A stretch of DNA of 64,000 nucleotides from Actinomycetospora termitidis (GCF_030286555.1 NZ_JASVWF010000002.1:496001-560000); one strand, 5' to 3'; shown: positions 17,226 to 26,917, counted from the first letter of the stretch. Made by a program: numbers and translations. The notes: generated by a model not told the origin, from the sequence alone.

Positions 17226-18050
17226 ATGGCCAACCCCTTCGTGAAGGCCTGGAAGTACTTCCTGGCGGCGTTCTCGTCGAAGATCGACGAGCACGCGGAC
17301 CCCAAGGTGCAGATCCAGCAGGCGATCGAGGACGCCCAGCGCCAGCACCAGGCGCTGTCGCAGCAGGCGGCCTCGGTGATCGGCAACCAGCGTCAGCTGG
17401 AGATGAAGCTGAACCGCCAGCTCGGGGACATCGAGAAGCTGCAGTCGTCGGCGCGGCAGGCGCTGACGATGGCCGACCAGGCTCGCGCCAAGGGCGACGA
17501 GCAGGCCGCGCAGCAGTACGAGCAGTCGGCGCAGGCGTTCGCCACCCAGTTGGTGACCGCGGAGCAGAACGTCGAGGACCTCAAGACGCTGCACGACCAG
17601 TCGATCGGCGCGGCGCAGCAGGCCAAGTCGGCCGTCGAGCGCAACGCGCAGGTCCTGCAGCAGAAGCTGGCCGAGCGCACGAAGCTGCTGAGCCAGCTCG
17701 AGCAGGCCAAGATGCAGGAGCAGGTGTCGGCCTCGCTGCGCTCGATGAGCGAGGTCGCGGCGCCGGGGAACACCCCGTCGCTGGACGAGGTCCGCGACAA
17801 GATCGAGAAGCGGTACACCACCGCCCTCGGCTCGGCGGAGCTCGCGCAGAACAGCGTGCAGGGCCGCATGCTCGAGGTGCAGCAGGCGTCCACGGACTAC
17901 GCGGGGCAGAGCCGCCTCGAGCAGATCCGGGCGTCGATGCAGGGGCCGGGCCAGGTCACGCAGGGCCAGCCCGCGGCCGGTCAGACGCAGCCGGCGCAGC
18001 CCGCCCCGGCCCAGCAGACCCAGCAGTACGCGCCGCCGCAGCAGAGCTGA
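17226..18050 (+). CDS. pspA: PspA/IM30 envelope-stress protein
   Basis: 274 residues, nearly all coiled coil (about 25-230), with the amphipathic N-terminus [19 protein letters not shown] and a Gln/Pro-rich tail. PspA binds stressed inner membranes and forms scaffolds. It follows clgR as in mycobacteria (35-kDa antigen, Rv2744c), but the two membrane partners found there (Rv2743c/Rv2742c) are absent: a terminator follows at once. GGGAG precedes the ATG. The 139-base gap after clgR contains GGAAC at 17137, compatible with an ECF sigma -35, but no convincing -10. Confidence 0.92.
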   Translation: MANPFVKAWKYFLAAFSSKIDEHADPKVQIQQAIEDAQRQHQALSQQAASVIGNQRQLEMKLNRQLGDIEKLQSSARQALTMADQARAKGDEQAAQQYEQSAQAFATQLVTAEQNVEDLKTLHDQSIGAAQQAKSAVERNAQVLQQKLAERTKLLSQLEQAKMQEQVSASLRSMSEVAAPGNTPSLDEVRDKIEKRYTTALGSAELAQNSVQGRMLEVQQASTDYAGQSRLEQIRASMQGPGQVTQGQPAAGQTQPAQPAPAQQTQQYAPPQQS

Positions 18051-18066
18051 GCACCACCCCGCACCC

Positions 18067-18114
18067 ACGAACGGGCCGTTCGTCACCCTCTTCGGTGATG
18101 AACGGCCCGTTCGT
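18067..18114. terminator. Strong hairpin terminator after pspA
   Basis: 21-base arms (left 18067-18087, right 18094-18114, one mismatch that is G:U on one strand) around a CTCTTC loop, 17 bases after the pspA stop. No U-tract on the + strand. Confidence 0.8.
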
Positions 18115-18168
18115 GCGTTCCGGGGTGCCGGTTTGCGGACGCTGTCCGACTCGTCCAGAGTCCCGGTG

Positions 18169-19659
18169 ATGCGCTCGGGGCTGTTCGCGGCGATGTCGGT
18201 GCTCGTGGTCGTCGTGCTGACCGCCTGTGGGGGTGGTGCCGCCCCGCCCGCGGCCCCCGCGTCGCCGGCCGCGCAGGCTCCGCAGCCGCCCGACCCGGGC
18301 CTGCCCGCCGCGCTCGCCCAGCAGGTCTCCGGGGACGGCGCGTTCGTCCACCTGCAGCAGCTGCAGGGCATCGCCGACCGCAACGGCGGGAACCGTGCGT
18401 CGGGCTCACCCGGGCACGAACAGAGCGTCGACTACGTCGCCGACCAGGCTCGCCGGGCAGGCTTCCAGGTGGAGACGCCGACCGTCCCGTTCGACTTCTT
18501 CTCCGCGGGCGCCCAGAGCCTCGCGGTCGCGGGCGCCCCCGTCCCGAACGTCGTCGCGCTGACCTACTCCAAGCCGACCCCGCCCGGTGGCGTCACCGCC
18601 CCGCTGGTCGTCCTGCCCGAGGCGCCGGCCGACCCGACGCCGGCCTGCGACGCGGCGGACTTCCCGCCGACCACCCGCGGCGCCATCGTCGTGGCCCGGC
18701 GCGGCGTGTGCCCGTTCGCGCAGAAGCAGCGCGTCGCCGCGGAGGCCGGGGCGGCCGCGATGGTCGTCGTGAACACCGAGGCCGGGCCGCTCAACGGCAC
18801 CGTCGGCTCGGTGGCCGAGTCCCGCATCCCGACGGCGGGCCTCTCCCGCGCCGACGGCGACCCCCTGTTCGGGCGGGGCGGCGTGCCCGCCACGCTCGTC
18901 CTGGAGACCCGCGCCGAGAGCCGCACGACCCGCAACGTCATCGCGCAGACGACCACCGGGCGCCCCGACGAGGTCGTCATGGCCGGCGCCCACCTCGACA
19001 GCGTCCCCGAGGGCCCGGGCATCAACGACGACGGCTCGGGCTCCGCGGCGCTCCTGGAGACCGCCCTGCGGCTCGGCGGGGCCCCACGCATCACCAACGC
19101 CGTGCGCTTCGCGTGGTGGGGCGCCGAGGAGGAGGGACTCGTTGGGTCCACCGCCTACGTGGCCGGCCTCGACCCGGAGCGGAAGCGCGACATCGCGATG
19201 CTGCTGAACTTCGACATGGTCGCCTCGCCCAACGCCGGCTACCTCGCCTACGACGGGGACGACTCCGACCGACAGGGCGCGCCCGCCGGCCCGCCCGGGT
19301 CGGACGCGATCGAACGCCGGATGCTCGCCGCGCTCGGCCAGGTGGGCGTGCAGGGCGAGGGCACCGACTTCGACGGGCGCTCGGACTACGGGCCGTTCAT
19401 CGAGGCCGGCATCCCCGCGGGCGGTCTGTTCACGGGCGCGGAGGAGGTCAAGACGCCCGAGCAGGCGGCGCGCTGGGGCGGCGCGGCGGGCCAGGCGTTC
19501 GACCCGAACTACCACAGCCCCCGCGACGACCTCGCCAACCTCGACCGCGTCGCCCTCGACCGGAACACCCGCGCGATCGCCTCGGTCGTCGGCGGGTACG
19601 CGCTCGACCTGGGTGGCCCCGACGGCGTCCCGCCCCGCGCTGCGCGCCAGCCGCGCTAG
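18169..19659 (+). CDS. Lipoprotein M28-family aminopeptidase with PA domain
   Basis: 496 residues. A lipoprotein signal ends in LTAC (cysteine near residue 22). A PA insert lies around residues 140-250 (RRGVCPFAQKQRVAAEAG). The zinc-peptidase core follows, with AGAHLDSVPEGPGINDDGSG (His, Asp), WWGAEEEGLVGS (Glu pair), LLNFDMV (Asp) and NYHSPRDDLANL (His). Members of this group release N-terminal residues outside the cell. The start ATG was chosen because it begins the signal peptide. Convergent with the DNA glycosylase gene, 24 bases apart. Confidence 0.9.
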   Translation: MRSGLFAAMSVLVVVVLTACGGGAAPPAAPASPAAQAPQPPDPGLPAALAQQVSGDGAFVHLQQLQGIADRNGGNRASGSPGHEQSVDYVADQARRAGFQVETPTVPFDFFSAGAQSLAVAGAPVPNVVALTYSKPTPPGGVTAPLVVLPEAPADPTPACDAADFPPTTRGAIVVARRGVCPFAQKQRVAAEAGAAAMVVVNTEAGPLNGTVGSVAESRIPTAGLSRADGDPLFGRGGVPATLVLETRAESRTTRNVIAQTTTGRPDEVVMAGAHLDSVPEGPGINDDGSGSAALLETALRLGGAPRITNAVRFAWWGAEEEGLVGSTAYVAGLDPERKRDIAMLLNFDMVASPNAGYLAYDGDDSDRQGAPAGPPGSDAIERRMLAALGQVGVQGEGTDFDGRSDYGPFIEAGIPAGGLFTGAEEVKTPEQAARWGGAAGQAFDPNYHSPRDDLANLDRVALDRNTRAIASVVGGYALDLGGPDGVPPRAARQPR

Positions 19660-19683
19660 CCGGCCGGCCGGGGGCTGCTCCGA

Positions 19684-20565
19684 TCAGCCGTAGCGCGCCC
19701 GCCGTCCGGTCTGCTGCTGCGGGCGTCGCCGGCCACCCCGCCGCGGCAGCTCCGGGTGCGGGCCGGGCTGGCAGGTGGGGCAGAAGTAGGCGACGCGGTC
19801 CTCGGCGTCCTTCGTCCCGTCGTCCTGCCGGGCGACCTGCACCACGTCGCGGCAGCGTCGGCAGCCCCGCCCGCCCCGCTCGAAGACCCAGTGCTGGGCG
19901 CCCTCGCCCAGGTCACCCGTCGTGGACTGCTCCGGGCGCCACGCGTTGCGCAGCAGCAGCTTGCGCGACCAGGTCACGGCGTCGACGGCCTGTTTCTCGG
20001 TCAGGTCACCGACCTTCGTCCAGGGCGACACCTTGAGCAGGAAGCAGATCTCGGCCTTGTAGAGGTTCCCGACCCCGCACGCCACCCGCTGGTCCAGCAG
20101 CGCCGTCCCGAGCTCCCGGTCGGGGTCCGCCCGGAGCCGGCGCAGCACCTCCGCCGCGGCCGCGTCGTCCCACCCGTCGCCGAGGAGGTCCGGGCCGAGG
20201 TGCCCGACGAACCGGTCCTCCTCGTCGGTCGGCAGGAGCTCCAGGTCGTGCAGCCGGAACCCGACCGCGACCCGCTCCGCGGTCGCCAGGATCGCCCGGA
20301 TGTCGTGATCGGCGCCGCGCCACGGGCGCCCCGGCCGGTAGAGGTGCCACGACCCGTCCATGCGGAAGTGGCTGTGCAGGCTGCGCCCGTCGTCGAACCG
20401 CGTGAACAGGTGCTTCCCGACGGACACGACCTGCTCGACCGTCCGCCCCGCGAGGTCGTGCTGGATCAGCCGCGGGTGCCGCAGCTCGCCGCGGGTCAGC
20501 TCCTTCCCGGCCAGCGCGTCGTCCAGGCGCCGGCCGGCGAGGAACACGGTGTCACCCTCGGGCAC
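19684..20565 (-). CDS. nei: Fpg/Nei-family DNA glycosylase (endonuclease VIII-like)
   Basis: 293 residues starting (GTG) PEGDTV, so that Pro2 and Glu3 are the catalytic residues as in Nei. The helix-two-turn-helix is near GNLYKAEICFLLKVSPWTKV. A zinc finger CRRCRDVV ... YFCPTC closes the protein, followed by a basic tail. It excises oxidised bases and nicks the strand. Mycobacterial Nei2 is the closest type by sequence appearance. Its start faces that of the coiled-coil gene across 93 bases. Confidence 0.9.
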   Translation of the reverse strand: MPEGDTVFLAGRRLDDALAGKELTRGELRHPRLIQHDLAGRTVEQVVSVGKHLFTRFDDGRSLHSHFRMDGSWHLYRPGRPWRGADHDIRAILATAERVAVGFRLHDLELLPTDEEDRFVGHLGPDLLGDGWDDAAAAEVLRRLRADPDRELGTALLDQRVACGVGNLYKAEICFLLKVSPWTKVGDLTEKQAVDAVTWSRKLLLRNAWRPEQSTTGDLGEGAQHWVFERGGRGCRRCRDVVQVARQDDGTKDAEDRVAYFCPTCQPGPHPELPRRGGRRRPQQQTGRRARYG

Positions 20566-20645
20566 GTCTCCATGGTGCCCTCCCACGGTCGATCCCACCC
20601 CCGGCGGACGTCGACGATCGACCCCGTCGACGCCTCCCGCTCCGA

Positions 20646-20651
20646 TAGCAT
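20646..20651 (+). promoter_or_regulatory. -10 box of a leaderless promoter
   Basis: TAGCAT, seven bases before GTG 20659; no Shine-Dalgarno sequence. Confidence 0.45.
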
Positions 20652-20658
20652 CCCGACC

Positions 20659-20913
20659 GTGACCACCACGCTGGCCGACCTCGAAGCACGGGTTGCCGCC
20701 CTGGAGGCGGAGCGCGCCGACTACCGCGCCGTGCTGGCCGCGGTCAACGCTCTCGGTGAGAACCAGCGTGAACTCGGTCAGCGGGTGGCGTCGGTGGAGA
20801 CGCGACTGGGCACCGTCGAGAGGAAGCTCGACGACACCGGCGCCCGGGTGCGCTCGATCGAGGACGGCGTCATCGAGATGCGGGATCTGCTGGTGCGCGC
20901 CCTGGACCGCTGA
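20659..20913 (+). CDS. Small coiled-coil protein of unknown function
   Basis: 84 residues, one long heptad-rich helix (LADLEARVAALEAERADY, then RVASVETRLGTVERKLDD). No membrane segment or enzyme motif. The acidic/basic heptads suggest a homodimer. Probably translated from a leaderless mRNA. Similar short coiled-coil proteins are common in actinobacteria, and no function can be assigned. Confidence 0.6.
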   Translation: MTTTLADLEARVAALEAERADYRAVLAAVNALGENQRELGQRVASVETRLGTVERKLDDTGARVRSIEDGVIEMRDLLVRALDR

Positions 20914-20980
20914 CGCCACCGGCTCGTCGTTCCGTCCGCCGCCACCGGCCGTTCACGTGCAGCGGCCATGATCCGACGCG

Positions 20981-22471
20981 ATGCCGAATCGTCGTGAGGT
21001 GCTGCGGGCCGGGATCGTCCTCGGCGGGGGAGGCCTGCTCGCGGCCTGCGCCGGGAGCACCGGGCCGGGCCTCGTGCGTTCCGACCGGCCCGTCCTGACG
21101 CACGGCGTCCAGGCCGGCGAGGTCACCGCCGACTCGGCGTTGGTGTGGGCCCGGGCCGACCGGCCGTCGCGCATGGTCGTCGAGGTCGCCTCGGACCCGT
21201 CGTTCGCGAACGCCCGCCGTCTCGACGGACCGGAGCTCACGCCGGACACCGACCTCACCGGCCGCCTGCGGGTGCCCGCGGCGCCCGGCCGCACGACGTT
21301 CTATCGGGTCTCCGCGGACGGCTCCGATCCCGTCGTCGGGACCTTCCGACGCCCGCCGTCGGGAACGGAGGACGTCCGCTTCGTCTGGACCGGCGACGTC
21401 GTCGGGCAGGGCTGGGGGATCGACGAGAGCCGGGGCGGGATGGCGCTCTACCGCGCGATGCAGGCCCGCGACCCGGACTTCCTGCTGCACTCCGGCGACA
21501 CGGTCTACGCCGACGGGCCGGTCGAGGAGACCGCCACGCTCCCGGACGGCTCGACCTGGCGGAACCTCGTGACGCCGGAGAAGACGAAGGTCGCGGAGAC
21601 GTTGGCCGAGTTCCGCGGCCAGTGGGCCTACAACCTGCTCGACGAGCACTACCGGGCGTTCCAGGCCGCGGTGCCGACCTACGCCAGCTGGGACGACCAC
21701 GAGGTCACCAACAACTGGTACCCGGGCGAGGTCCTCACCGACGCGAAGTACGCGGGCGAGAATCGCGTCGACGTGCTCGCCGCGCGGGCAGCGCAGGCCT
21801 TCCGGGAGTGGATGCCGATCGAGGGCGGGCGCATCCACCGGCGAGTGCCCTACGGCCCGCAGCTCGACGTGTTCGTGCTGGACATGCGCACGAACCGCGG
21901 CCCCAACCCGGAGGCGCTGACCGCACCGGCCGCACCGATGCTCGGCGAGGAGCAGGTGGCGTGGCTGCTCGACGGGCTCGCCGCCAGCCGCGCGACCTGG
22001 AAGGTGATCGCGGCGGACATGCCGCTCGGGATCGTCGTGAAGGACGGGGACACGGGGATCGAGGCGGTCGCGAACAACGCCGCGGGTGCACCGGGCGGGC
22101 GGGAGGCCGAGCTCGCTCGCGTCCTCACCGGCATCCGCGAGCGGGGTGTGCGCAACACCGTCTGGCTCACCGCGGACGTGCACTACACCGCGGCCAACCG
22201 CTACACCCCGGAGCGGGCCGGCATCGCCGCCGACCCGTTCTGGGAGTTCGTCTCCGGCCCCGCCCACGCGGGCGCGTTCCCGGCGAGCCCGCTGGACCCG
22301 ACGTTCGGCCCGGAGCAGGTCTTCGTACACGCCCCGACGACCTCGAACGTCTCCCCGGCGGAGGGCTTCCAGCACTTCGGCGAGGTGTCGATCAGCGGTG
22401 GGCGCCTGCGCGTCGACCTCCGCGACGCCACGGGCGCGTCCCTGTGGTCGACGGAGCTGCAGCCCGCCTGA
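20981..22471 (+). CDS. phoD: Alkaline phosphatase D family lipoprotein
   Basis: 496 residues. The N-terminus MPNRREVLRAGIVLGGGG with LLAAC is a Tat-like lipoprotein signal. A fibronectin-like N domain (THGVQAGEVTADSALVWARA) precedes the PhoD metallophosphatase core: LHSGDTVYADGP, SWDDHEVTNNWYPG and LTADVHYTAANRY. PhoD enzymes release phosphate from phosphodiesters and monoesters outside the cell. Its stop abuts the convergent exporter gene with no gap (bases 22471/22472). Confidence 0.9.
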   Translation: MPNRREVLRAGIVLGGGGLLAACAGSTGPGLVRSDRPVLTHGVQAGEVTADSALVWARADRPSRMVVEVASDPSFANARRLDGPELTPDTDLTGRLRVPAAPGRTTFYRVSADGSDPVVGTFRRPPSGTEDVRFVWTGDVVGQGWGIDESRGGMALYRAMQARDPDFLLHSGDTVYADGPVEETATLPDGSTWRNLVTPEKTKVAETLAEFRGQWAYNLLDEHYRAFQAAVPTYASWDDHEVTNNWYPGEVLTDAKYAGENRVDVLAARAAQAFREWMPIEGGRIHRRVPYGPQLDVFVLDMRTNRGPNPEALTAPAAPMLGEEQVAWLLDGLAASRATWKVIAADMPLGIVVKDGDTGIEAVANNAAGAPGGREAELARVLTGIRERGVRNTVWLTADVHYTAANRYTPERAGIAADPFWEFVSGPAHAGAFPASPLDPTFGPEQVFVHAPTTSNVSPAEGFQHFGEVSISGGRLRVDLRDATGASLWSTELQPA

Positions 22472-24187
22472 TCAGCTCGAGAGCACCAATGACCGCGGGG
22501 CCGAGCGGTCGGCCGGTGAGACGTGCTCCGCGGTCGGGCGTCCGCCGGGGCCGCTCGCGATGACGAGCACCGTCTCCGGGTGGTCCACCGGCGCGCAGAA
22601 GGACCCGTCCTGGTCGACCGGGACGACGGCGAGCTGGCGGCCGTGCAGGTCCACGAGCGTCACGTGCGCCTCCGCGGCCGGGGCGCCCCCGGCGAGCCGG
22701 ACGTGTCCGTGCACGGCGAGGTGCCCCGACCGGTCGTCGGGGAGCTCCTGCGCGGTGTCGATCACGACCTCGTCGACCGAGCGCGAGCGCGGCAGCACCG
22801 GGATCAGCACCGTCGCGACCAGGGCGACCACGCCGCAGCCGGCCGCGATCCACAGCGTCGTCTGCAGCCCCGCGAGCGAGGGGAGCGTCGCCGGGCCCAC
22901 GCGGATCGTCATGGCCGAGAGCACGACCGCAGCCACCGCCGACGCCGTCGACGTGCCGACCGAACGCATCAGCGTGTTCAGCCCGTTGGCCGCCGCGGTC
23001 TTGTCGGTCGGCACCGCGCGCATGATCAGGTCGGGCAGCGAGCCGTAGGCCAGGGCGACACCGGCGCCGACCAGCGAGATCACCAGCGCGACGTGCCACG
23101 GCTGCGAGAGCAGCGCCGTGCCGAGGACGTAGGCGATCACGATGATCACCAGCCCGATCCGCAGCGAGGTCCGCGGGCCGAAGCGCGCCGAGACCCGTGC
23201 CGTCACCGGCGACATCACCATCATGACGACGCCGTTGGGCGCCAGCACGAGCCCGGCCGCGAGCAGCGAGAGCCCCAGCCCGTAGCCCGACGACGTCGGG
23301 GCCTGGAGCAGCTGCGGGAAGGTGACCATGCCGGTGAACATCGCGACGCCGACCGGCACGGAGACCAGGTTGGGCACGAGCACCGCGCGGCGGGCGGAGA
23401 TGCGCAGGTCGACGATCGGGTCGGTCACCCGCAGCTCCCACGCGCCCCACGCGAGCAGCACGATCACGGCGCCGACCGCGGAGCCGAGCGTGGTGGCACT
23501 GGTCCAGCCCCACTCGCCGCCCTTGGAGACGGCGAGCAGGCCGAGCACCAGGCCGACGGTCAGGGCGACCGCGCCGACGCCGTCGAACCGGCCGCCCGAG
23601 CGCTGCGCGGTCTCGGGGATGACCAGCAGGATCACGACCACGCCGATCGCGCCGAGCGCACCCGCCGTCCAGAAGAGGGCGTGCCAGTCGGCGACCTGGA
23701 CGATCAGCGCGGACAGCGGGAGGCCGAGCCCGCCGCCGATGCCGAGGGTCGCGCTCATCAGCGCGATGCCGGACCCGAGGCGCTCGGGCGGCAGCGCGTC
23801 CCGCATCAGGCTGATCCCGAGCGGGACGGCGCTGACGGCGACGCCCTGCAGGGAGCGCCCGATCAGTACGGGGACCAGCGACGACGTCACCGCGCAGATC
23901 AGCGCGCCGACCACGAGCAGCGCCAGGGTCGCGATCAGGACCCGCCGCTTGCCGATCATGTCGCCGAGCCGCCCCGCGATCGGGGTGGCCACCGCGCCGC
24001 CGAGCAGGGTCGCGGTGATGACCCAGGAGGCGTTCGCCTGCGAGGTCGCCAGGAGGGCGGGGAGCTGGGGGACGATCGGCACCACCAGCGTCATGCACAG
24101 GGACGCGATCAGGCCGACCGAGGAGAGGACCGCGACGACCAGCGCGGGCGAGGCACCCGGCCGGGTACCGACTTCAGCCTGCGCCAC
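22472..24187 (-). CDS. DHA2-type MFS exporter with C-terminal carboxypeptidase-regulatory-like domain
   Basis: 571 residues. About 14 membrane segments up to residue 480, with motif A GRLGDMIGKRRVLIA and motif C-like GIGGGLGLPLSALI, as in EmrB/QacA drug:H+ antiporters. Residues about 495-560 form a soluble beta-sandwich (GHVRLAGGAPAAEAHVTLVD, then VDQDGSFCAPV) that looks like a carboxypeptidase regulatory/transthyretin-like fold. This tail recurs in actinobacterial exporters; its role is unknown. A TAGTG-N10-CACTA repeat lies just before the start. Confidence 0.85.
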   Translation of the reverse strand: MAQAEVGTRPGASPALVVAVLSSVGLIASLCMTLVVPIVPQLPALLATSQANASWVITATLLGGAVATPIAGRLGDMIGKRRVLIATLALLVVGALICAVTSSLVPVLIGRSLQGVAVSAVPLGISLMRDALPPERLGSGIALMSATLGIGGGLGLPLSALIVQVADWHALFWTAGALGAIGVVVILLVIPETAQRSGGRFDGVGAVALTVGLVLGLLAVSKGGEWGWTSATTLGSAVGAVIVLLAWGAWELRVTDPIVDLRISARRAVLVPNLVSVPVGVAMFTGMVTFPQLLQAPTSSGYGLGLSLLAAGLVLAPNGVVMMVMSPVTARVSARFGPRTSLRIGLVIIVIAYVLGTALLSQPWHVALVISLVGAGVALAYGSLPDLIMRAVPTDKTAAANGLNTLMRSVGTSTASAVAAVVLSAMTIRVGPATLPSLAGLQTTLWIAAGCGVVALVATVLIPVLPRSRSVDEVVIDTAQELPDDRSGHLAVHGHVRLAGGAPAAEAHVTLVDLHGRQLAVVPVDQDGSFCAPVDHPETVLVIASGPGGRPTAEHVSPADRSAPRSLVLSS

Positions 24188-24216
24188 CCGTCCTCCGATC
24201 CGCCCGATTTTCGTGT

Positions 24217-24236
24217 AGTGCGCAACGAAACACTAG
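24217..24236. promoter_or_regulatory. Inverted repeat upstream of the DHA2 exporter
   Basis: TAGTG-N10-CACTA, 30 bases before the exporter start, in a locally AT-rich patch. It resembles TetR/MarR-type operators, but no such regulator gene is adjacent. Confidence 0.35.
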
Positions 24237-24281
24237 ACGCTCGGAACGGGCGCGGGTGGCCCGATATTCCCTATCTCACGC

Positions 24282-25016
24282 TCAGCGGGTGGCGAGCAGG
24301 ACCGCGACGAGGCCGACGACGTTGGTCCCCAGGTGGATGCCGATCGAGGCGAACAACGAGCCCGTGCGGCGGCGCACGACCGACATCACGACCCCGCCCA
24401 CCGCCGTCACCAGCAGCACCACGGCGACCCCGAGGACCGGGACCCCGCCCGCCGGCGCGGCCAGCGCCCCCGCGAGGTGCCACACCGCGAAGGCGGAGGC
24501 GACCGCGAACACCACGCCACGGCCGGCCCAGAGACGGCCGGCCCACGCCCGCTCGGTCAGCCCGTGCAGCACGCCCCGGAAGGCGAGCTCCTCGCAGAGG
24601 ACCGTGCCCACGGGGATGAGCAGCAGCGCGCGGAGCACCAGGGCGGAGGTCGGGCTGGACTCGACGCCCGGGTTCTCCAGCAGCGGCCGCGTCGCCGGCA
24701 GCACGAAGGCCACCCCGTACCCGAGGGCCGCGACCCCCACGGCCGCACCGCCCCAGCGCAGGCCGGCCCGCCACGTCGTCGGGCAGAGTCCGAGGTCCCG
24801 CCAGGTCAGACCGCCGGCGCGGGCGGCCAGCACCAGCACCAGCACGCCGACGACGTTCGCGATCATCCGCACCACCGGGTCGGCGGGCAGCGCCGGCACC
24901 AGGAGGTTGTTCCACGCCACGAGGCCGGAGGCCACGGCGGCGACGACCGCCGAGAGCACGAGGACGGCGGGAGCGCGGCGCGACGGGGTCGGCAGGACGG
25001 TGGCGGGAGCGGTCAT
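24282..25016 (-). CDS. CPBP-family intramembrane metalloprotease
   Basis: 244 residues, seven or eight membrane segments. The Abi/CAAX motifs are CEELAFRGVLHG (EExxxR), the His of AFAVWHLAG and the His of IGIHLGTN. The family includes Rce1-like prenyl proteases and bacteriocin self-immunity proteins. The target here is unknown. Confidence 0.87.
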   Translation of the reverse strand: MTAPATVLPTPSRRAPAVLVLSAVVAAVASGLVAWNNLLVPALPADPVVRMIANVVGVLVLVLAARAGGLTWRDLGLCPTTWRAGLRWGGAAVGVAALGYGVAFVLPATRPLLENPGVESSPTSALVLRALLLIPVGTVLCEELAFRGVLHGLTERAWAGRLWAGRGVVFAVASAFAVWHLAGALAAPAGGVPVLGVAVVLLVTAVGGVVMSVVRRRTGSLFASIGIHLGTNVVGLVAVLLATR

Positions 25017-25138
25017 GGCACCTTCGGGTCGGGGCCGGCGGACCCCTCCACGGTGCCACCCGGTCCTGTGGGCGATCCGTGAGGGTGCCCCGGGCCGTCG
25101 TCCGGAACACACCCCGACCTCGGGTCGGGTGACCGGGA

Positions 25139-26917
25139 TCACCGAGCGAGGACCTCGCGCACCCGCTCGGTGTCGGCGGCGGTCCACCCCGGCGGCGCGG
25201 CCACGGCGACCCAGCCGTCGAGCACCTCGCCCTGGTAGACGTGCCCGTGGCCCGGCGGCACGTCGACCGCGTTCACCAGGTCGATCGACACCTGCCAGAA
25301 CGTGATCACCGGGTACCAGCTCATCGCGCCCACCACGTCCGAGCCGCGGGGTTCGACGAGCCAGTCCGGCCGTTCCCAGAGCAGGCTCGGTGACCACCAG
25401 ACGACGGGGTCCGACGGGTGCTGCAGGTAGAGCACGTGCGGCGGGAGCCACGGGGACGCCGGGTCCTGCCCGACCGTGGCGGTCGAGCCGCCCCCGGCGA
25501 ACCGCACGACGAGCCCGTCGGAGTAGGTGGGTCGGACCTCGGGCGAGCCCGGGTCCCGGCGGTCGACGATCTGCGACCACAACCGGTTGGAGTTCGGCGG
25601 CCCCACCCAGAGGGCGCCGTCGGTGTTGGCGCGGACGTCCGCGAGCGAGGAGAACGCGCCCTCCGAGCCCTGCGACCCCAGGCTCTCCCCGAACACGATC
25701 ATCCGCGGGCGCGGCTGCCCCGGCGGGATGGCGTCGATCCGGGCGTGGACGGCGTCGATGAGCAGCCGTCCGGCCTCCTCCGCCCGCGGGCCGTCGAAGA
25801 GGAAGGACAGCCAGCTGGGCAGGTAGGAGTACTGCGTGGCGACCATCGCGGTGTCGCCGCCGTAGATCGCCTCCAGGGAGTCCGACACCGGGTCGTCCAC
25901 CCAGCCGGTCCCCGTCGTCGTGACGACCGCGACGACGTCCCGGGAGAAGGCGCCCTCCCGGTCCAGCTCGCGGACGGCGAGGTCGGCGCGGGCCTGGGCG
26001 TCCGGGGCGGACTCCAGGCCGACGTAGGCCCGGACGGGTTCGACGGCGGGTCGGCCGCTCGCCTCGGCGAGGGTCCGGGCGTCCCGACCGGCCGCGACGA
26101 AGCGCCGACCCTCCTTGCCCAGCGTCTCCCAGGGCACGAGGGAGTCGGGCGATCCGGAGCGGGTCGGGCCGGTGGGCCGCTCGAAGCCGGGGTAGGTCTG
26201 CTCGTTGACCCCCGAGAAGGCCTGGTCGACGACGGTCAGCGTGCCGGGCAGCACGATCTGGTTCAGGACCGCCGCGATGACCATCGCGAGCAGCACGACG
26301 GCCACGGCGCCGGCGATGCGGCGCGGGAGGTGGGTGAAGCGGCGCAGGCCGCGCACCAGCACGTGGTCGGCGTGCCGGACGAGGCGGACCACGGCGATCG
26401 GCGCCGCGGCCACGAGGACGCCGAGGGGGAGCGCCCGCGCGTAGCCGAGCAGCGTCGGCGGCTCGATCCCGACGAGGAGCGCGAGCTGGCGCTGCCACTG
26501 CACCCCGGCGACGAGCATGACCAGCACGACGACGACCGCGGCGACGAGCAGGATCGGCCACGCGACGAGGCGCACCCGGGGCGGGATGTGCCGCCGCGCC
26601 CGGGCGAACAGGCGGAGCCCGGTGCGCGTGCGGCGGATCAGGAACCACACCGTCGTGCCGACCCCGTACCCGACGGCCGCCGACAGGCCCGTGGCGAGCC
26701 CCTGGACCACCCAGTCCCGCGGGATCAGCGACGGGGTCATCGCGAGGGCGCCGAAGGCGACCGCGACGGCCAGGCCGAGGGCGTCCACCCGCAGCCACCG
26801 GAGCCCGGGCCGGTCGAGCGGCCCCGGCCCGCGGTGCACGACGTGCGCGGCCGGGGGGCGGGGCCCGGGCCCGTGGAGGTCGCGGGAGGGTTCGGTCTCC
26901 ACCCCCGTGTCGGTCAC
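25139..26917 (-). CDS. Membrane-anchored alpha/beta hydrolase (Rv1069c type)
   Basis: 592 residues. Four to five membrane segments in residues 45-220 (LGLAVAVAFGALAMTPSLIP; LVAWPILLVAAVVVVLVML) match the Abhydrolase_9 N-terminal domain. The C-terminal alpha/beta-hydrolase domain has the nucleophile motif FGESLGSQGSE and conserved QYSYLPSWLSFLFD and YLQHPSDPVVWW. Homologous to M. tuberculosis Rv1069c; substrate undefined. GTG start chosen before a polar tail. The frame is open further upstream without better evidence. Confidence 0.83.
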   Translation of the reverse strand: MTDTGVETEPSRDLHGPGPRPPAAHVVHRGPGPLDRPGLRWLRVDALGLAVAVAFGALAMTPSLIPRDWVVQGLATGLSAAVGYGVGTTVWFLIRRTRTGLRLFARARRHIPPRVRLVAWPILLVAAVVVVLVMLVAGVQWQRQLALLVGIEPPTLLGYARALPLGVLVAAAPIAVVRLVRHADHVLVRGLRRFTHLPRRIAGAVAVVLLAMVIAAVLNQIVLPGTLTVVDQAFSGVNEQTYPGFERPTGPTRSGSPDSLVPWETLGKEGRRFVAAGRDARTLAEASGRPAVEPVRAYVGLESAPDAQARADLAVRELDREGAFSRDVVAVVTTTGTGWVDDPVSDSLEAIYGGDTAMVATQYSYLPSWLSFLFDGPRAEEAGRLLIDAVHARIDAIPPGQPRPRMIVFGESLGSQGSEGAFSSLADVRANTDGALWVGPPNSNRLWSQIVDRRDPGSPEVRPTYSDGLVVRFAGGGSTATVGQDPASPWLPPHVLYLQHPSDPVVWWSPSLLWERPDWLVEPRGSDVVGAMSWYPVITFWQVSIDLVNAVDVPPGHGHVYQGEVLDGWVAVAAPPGWTAADTERVREVLAR

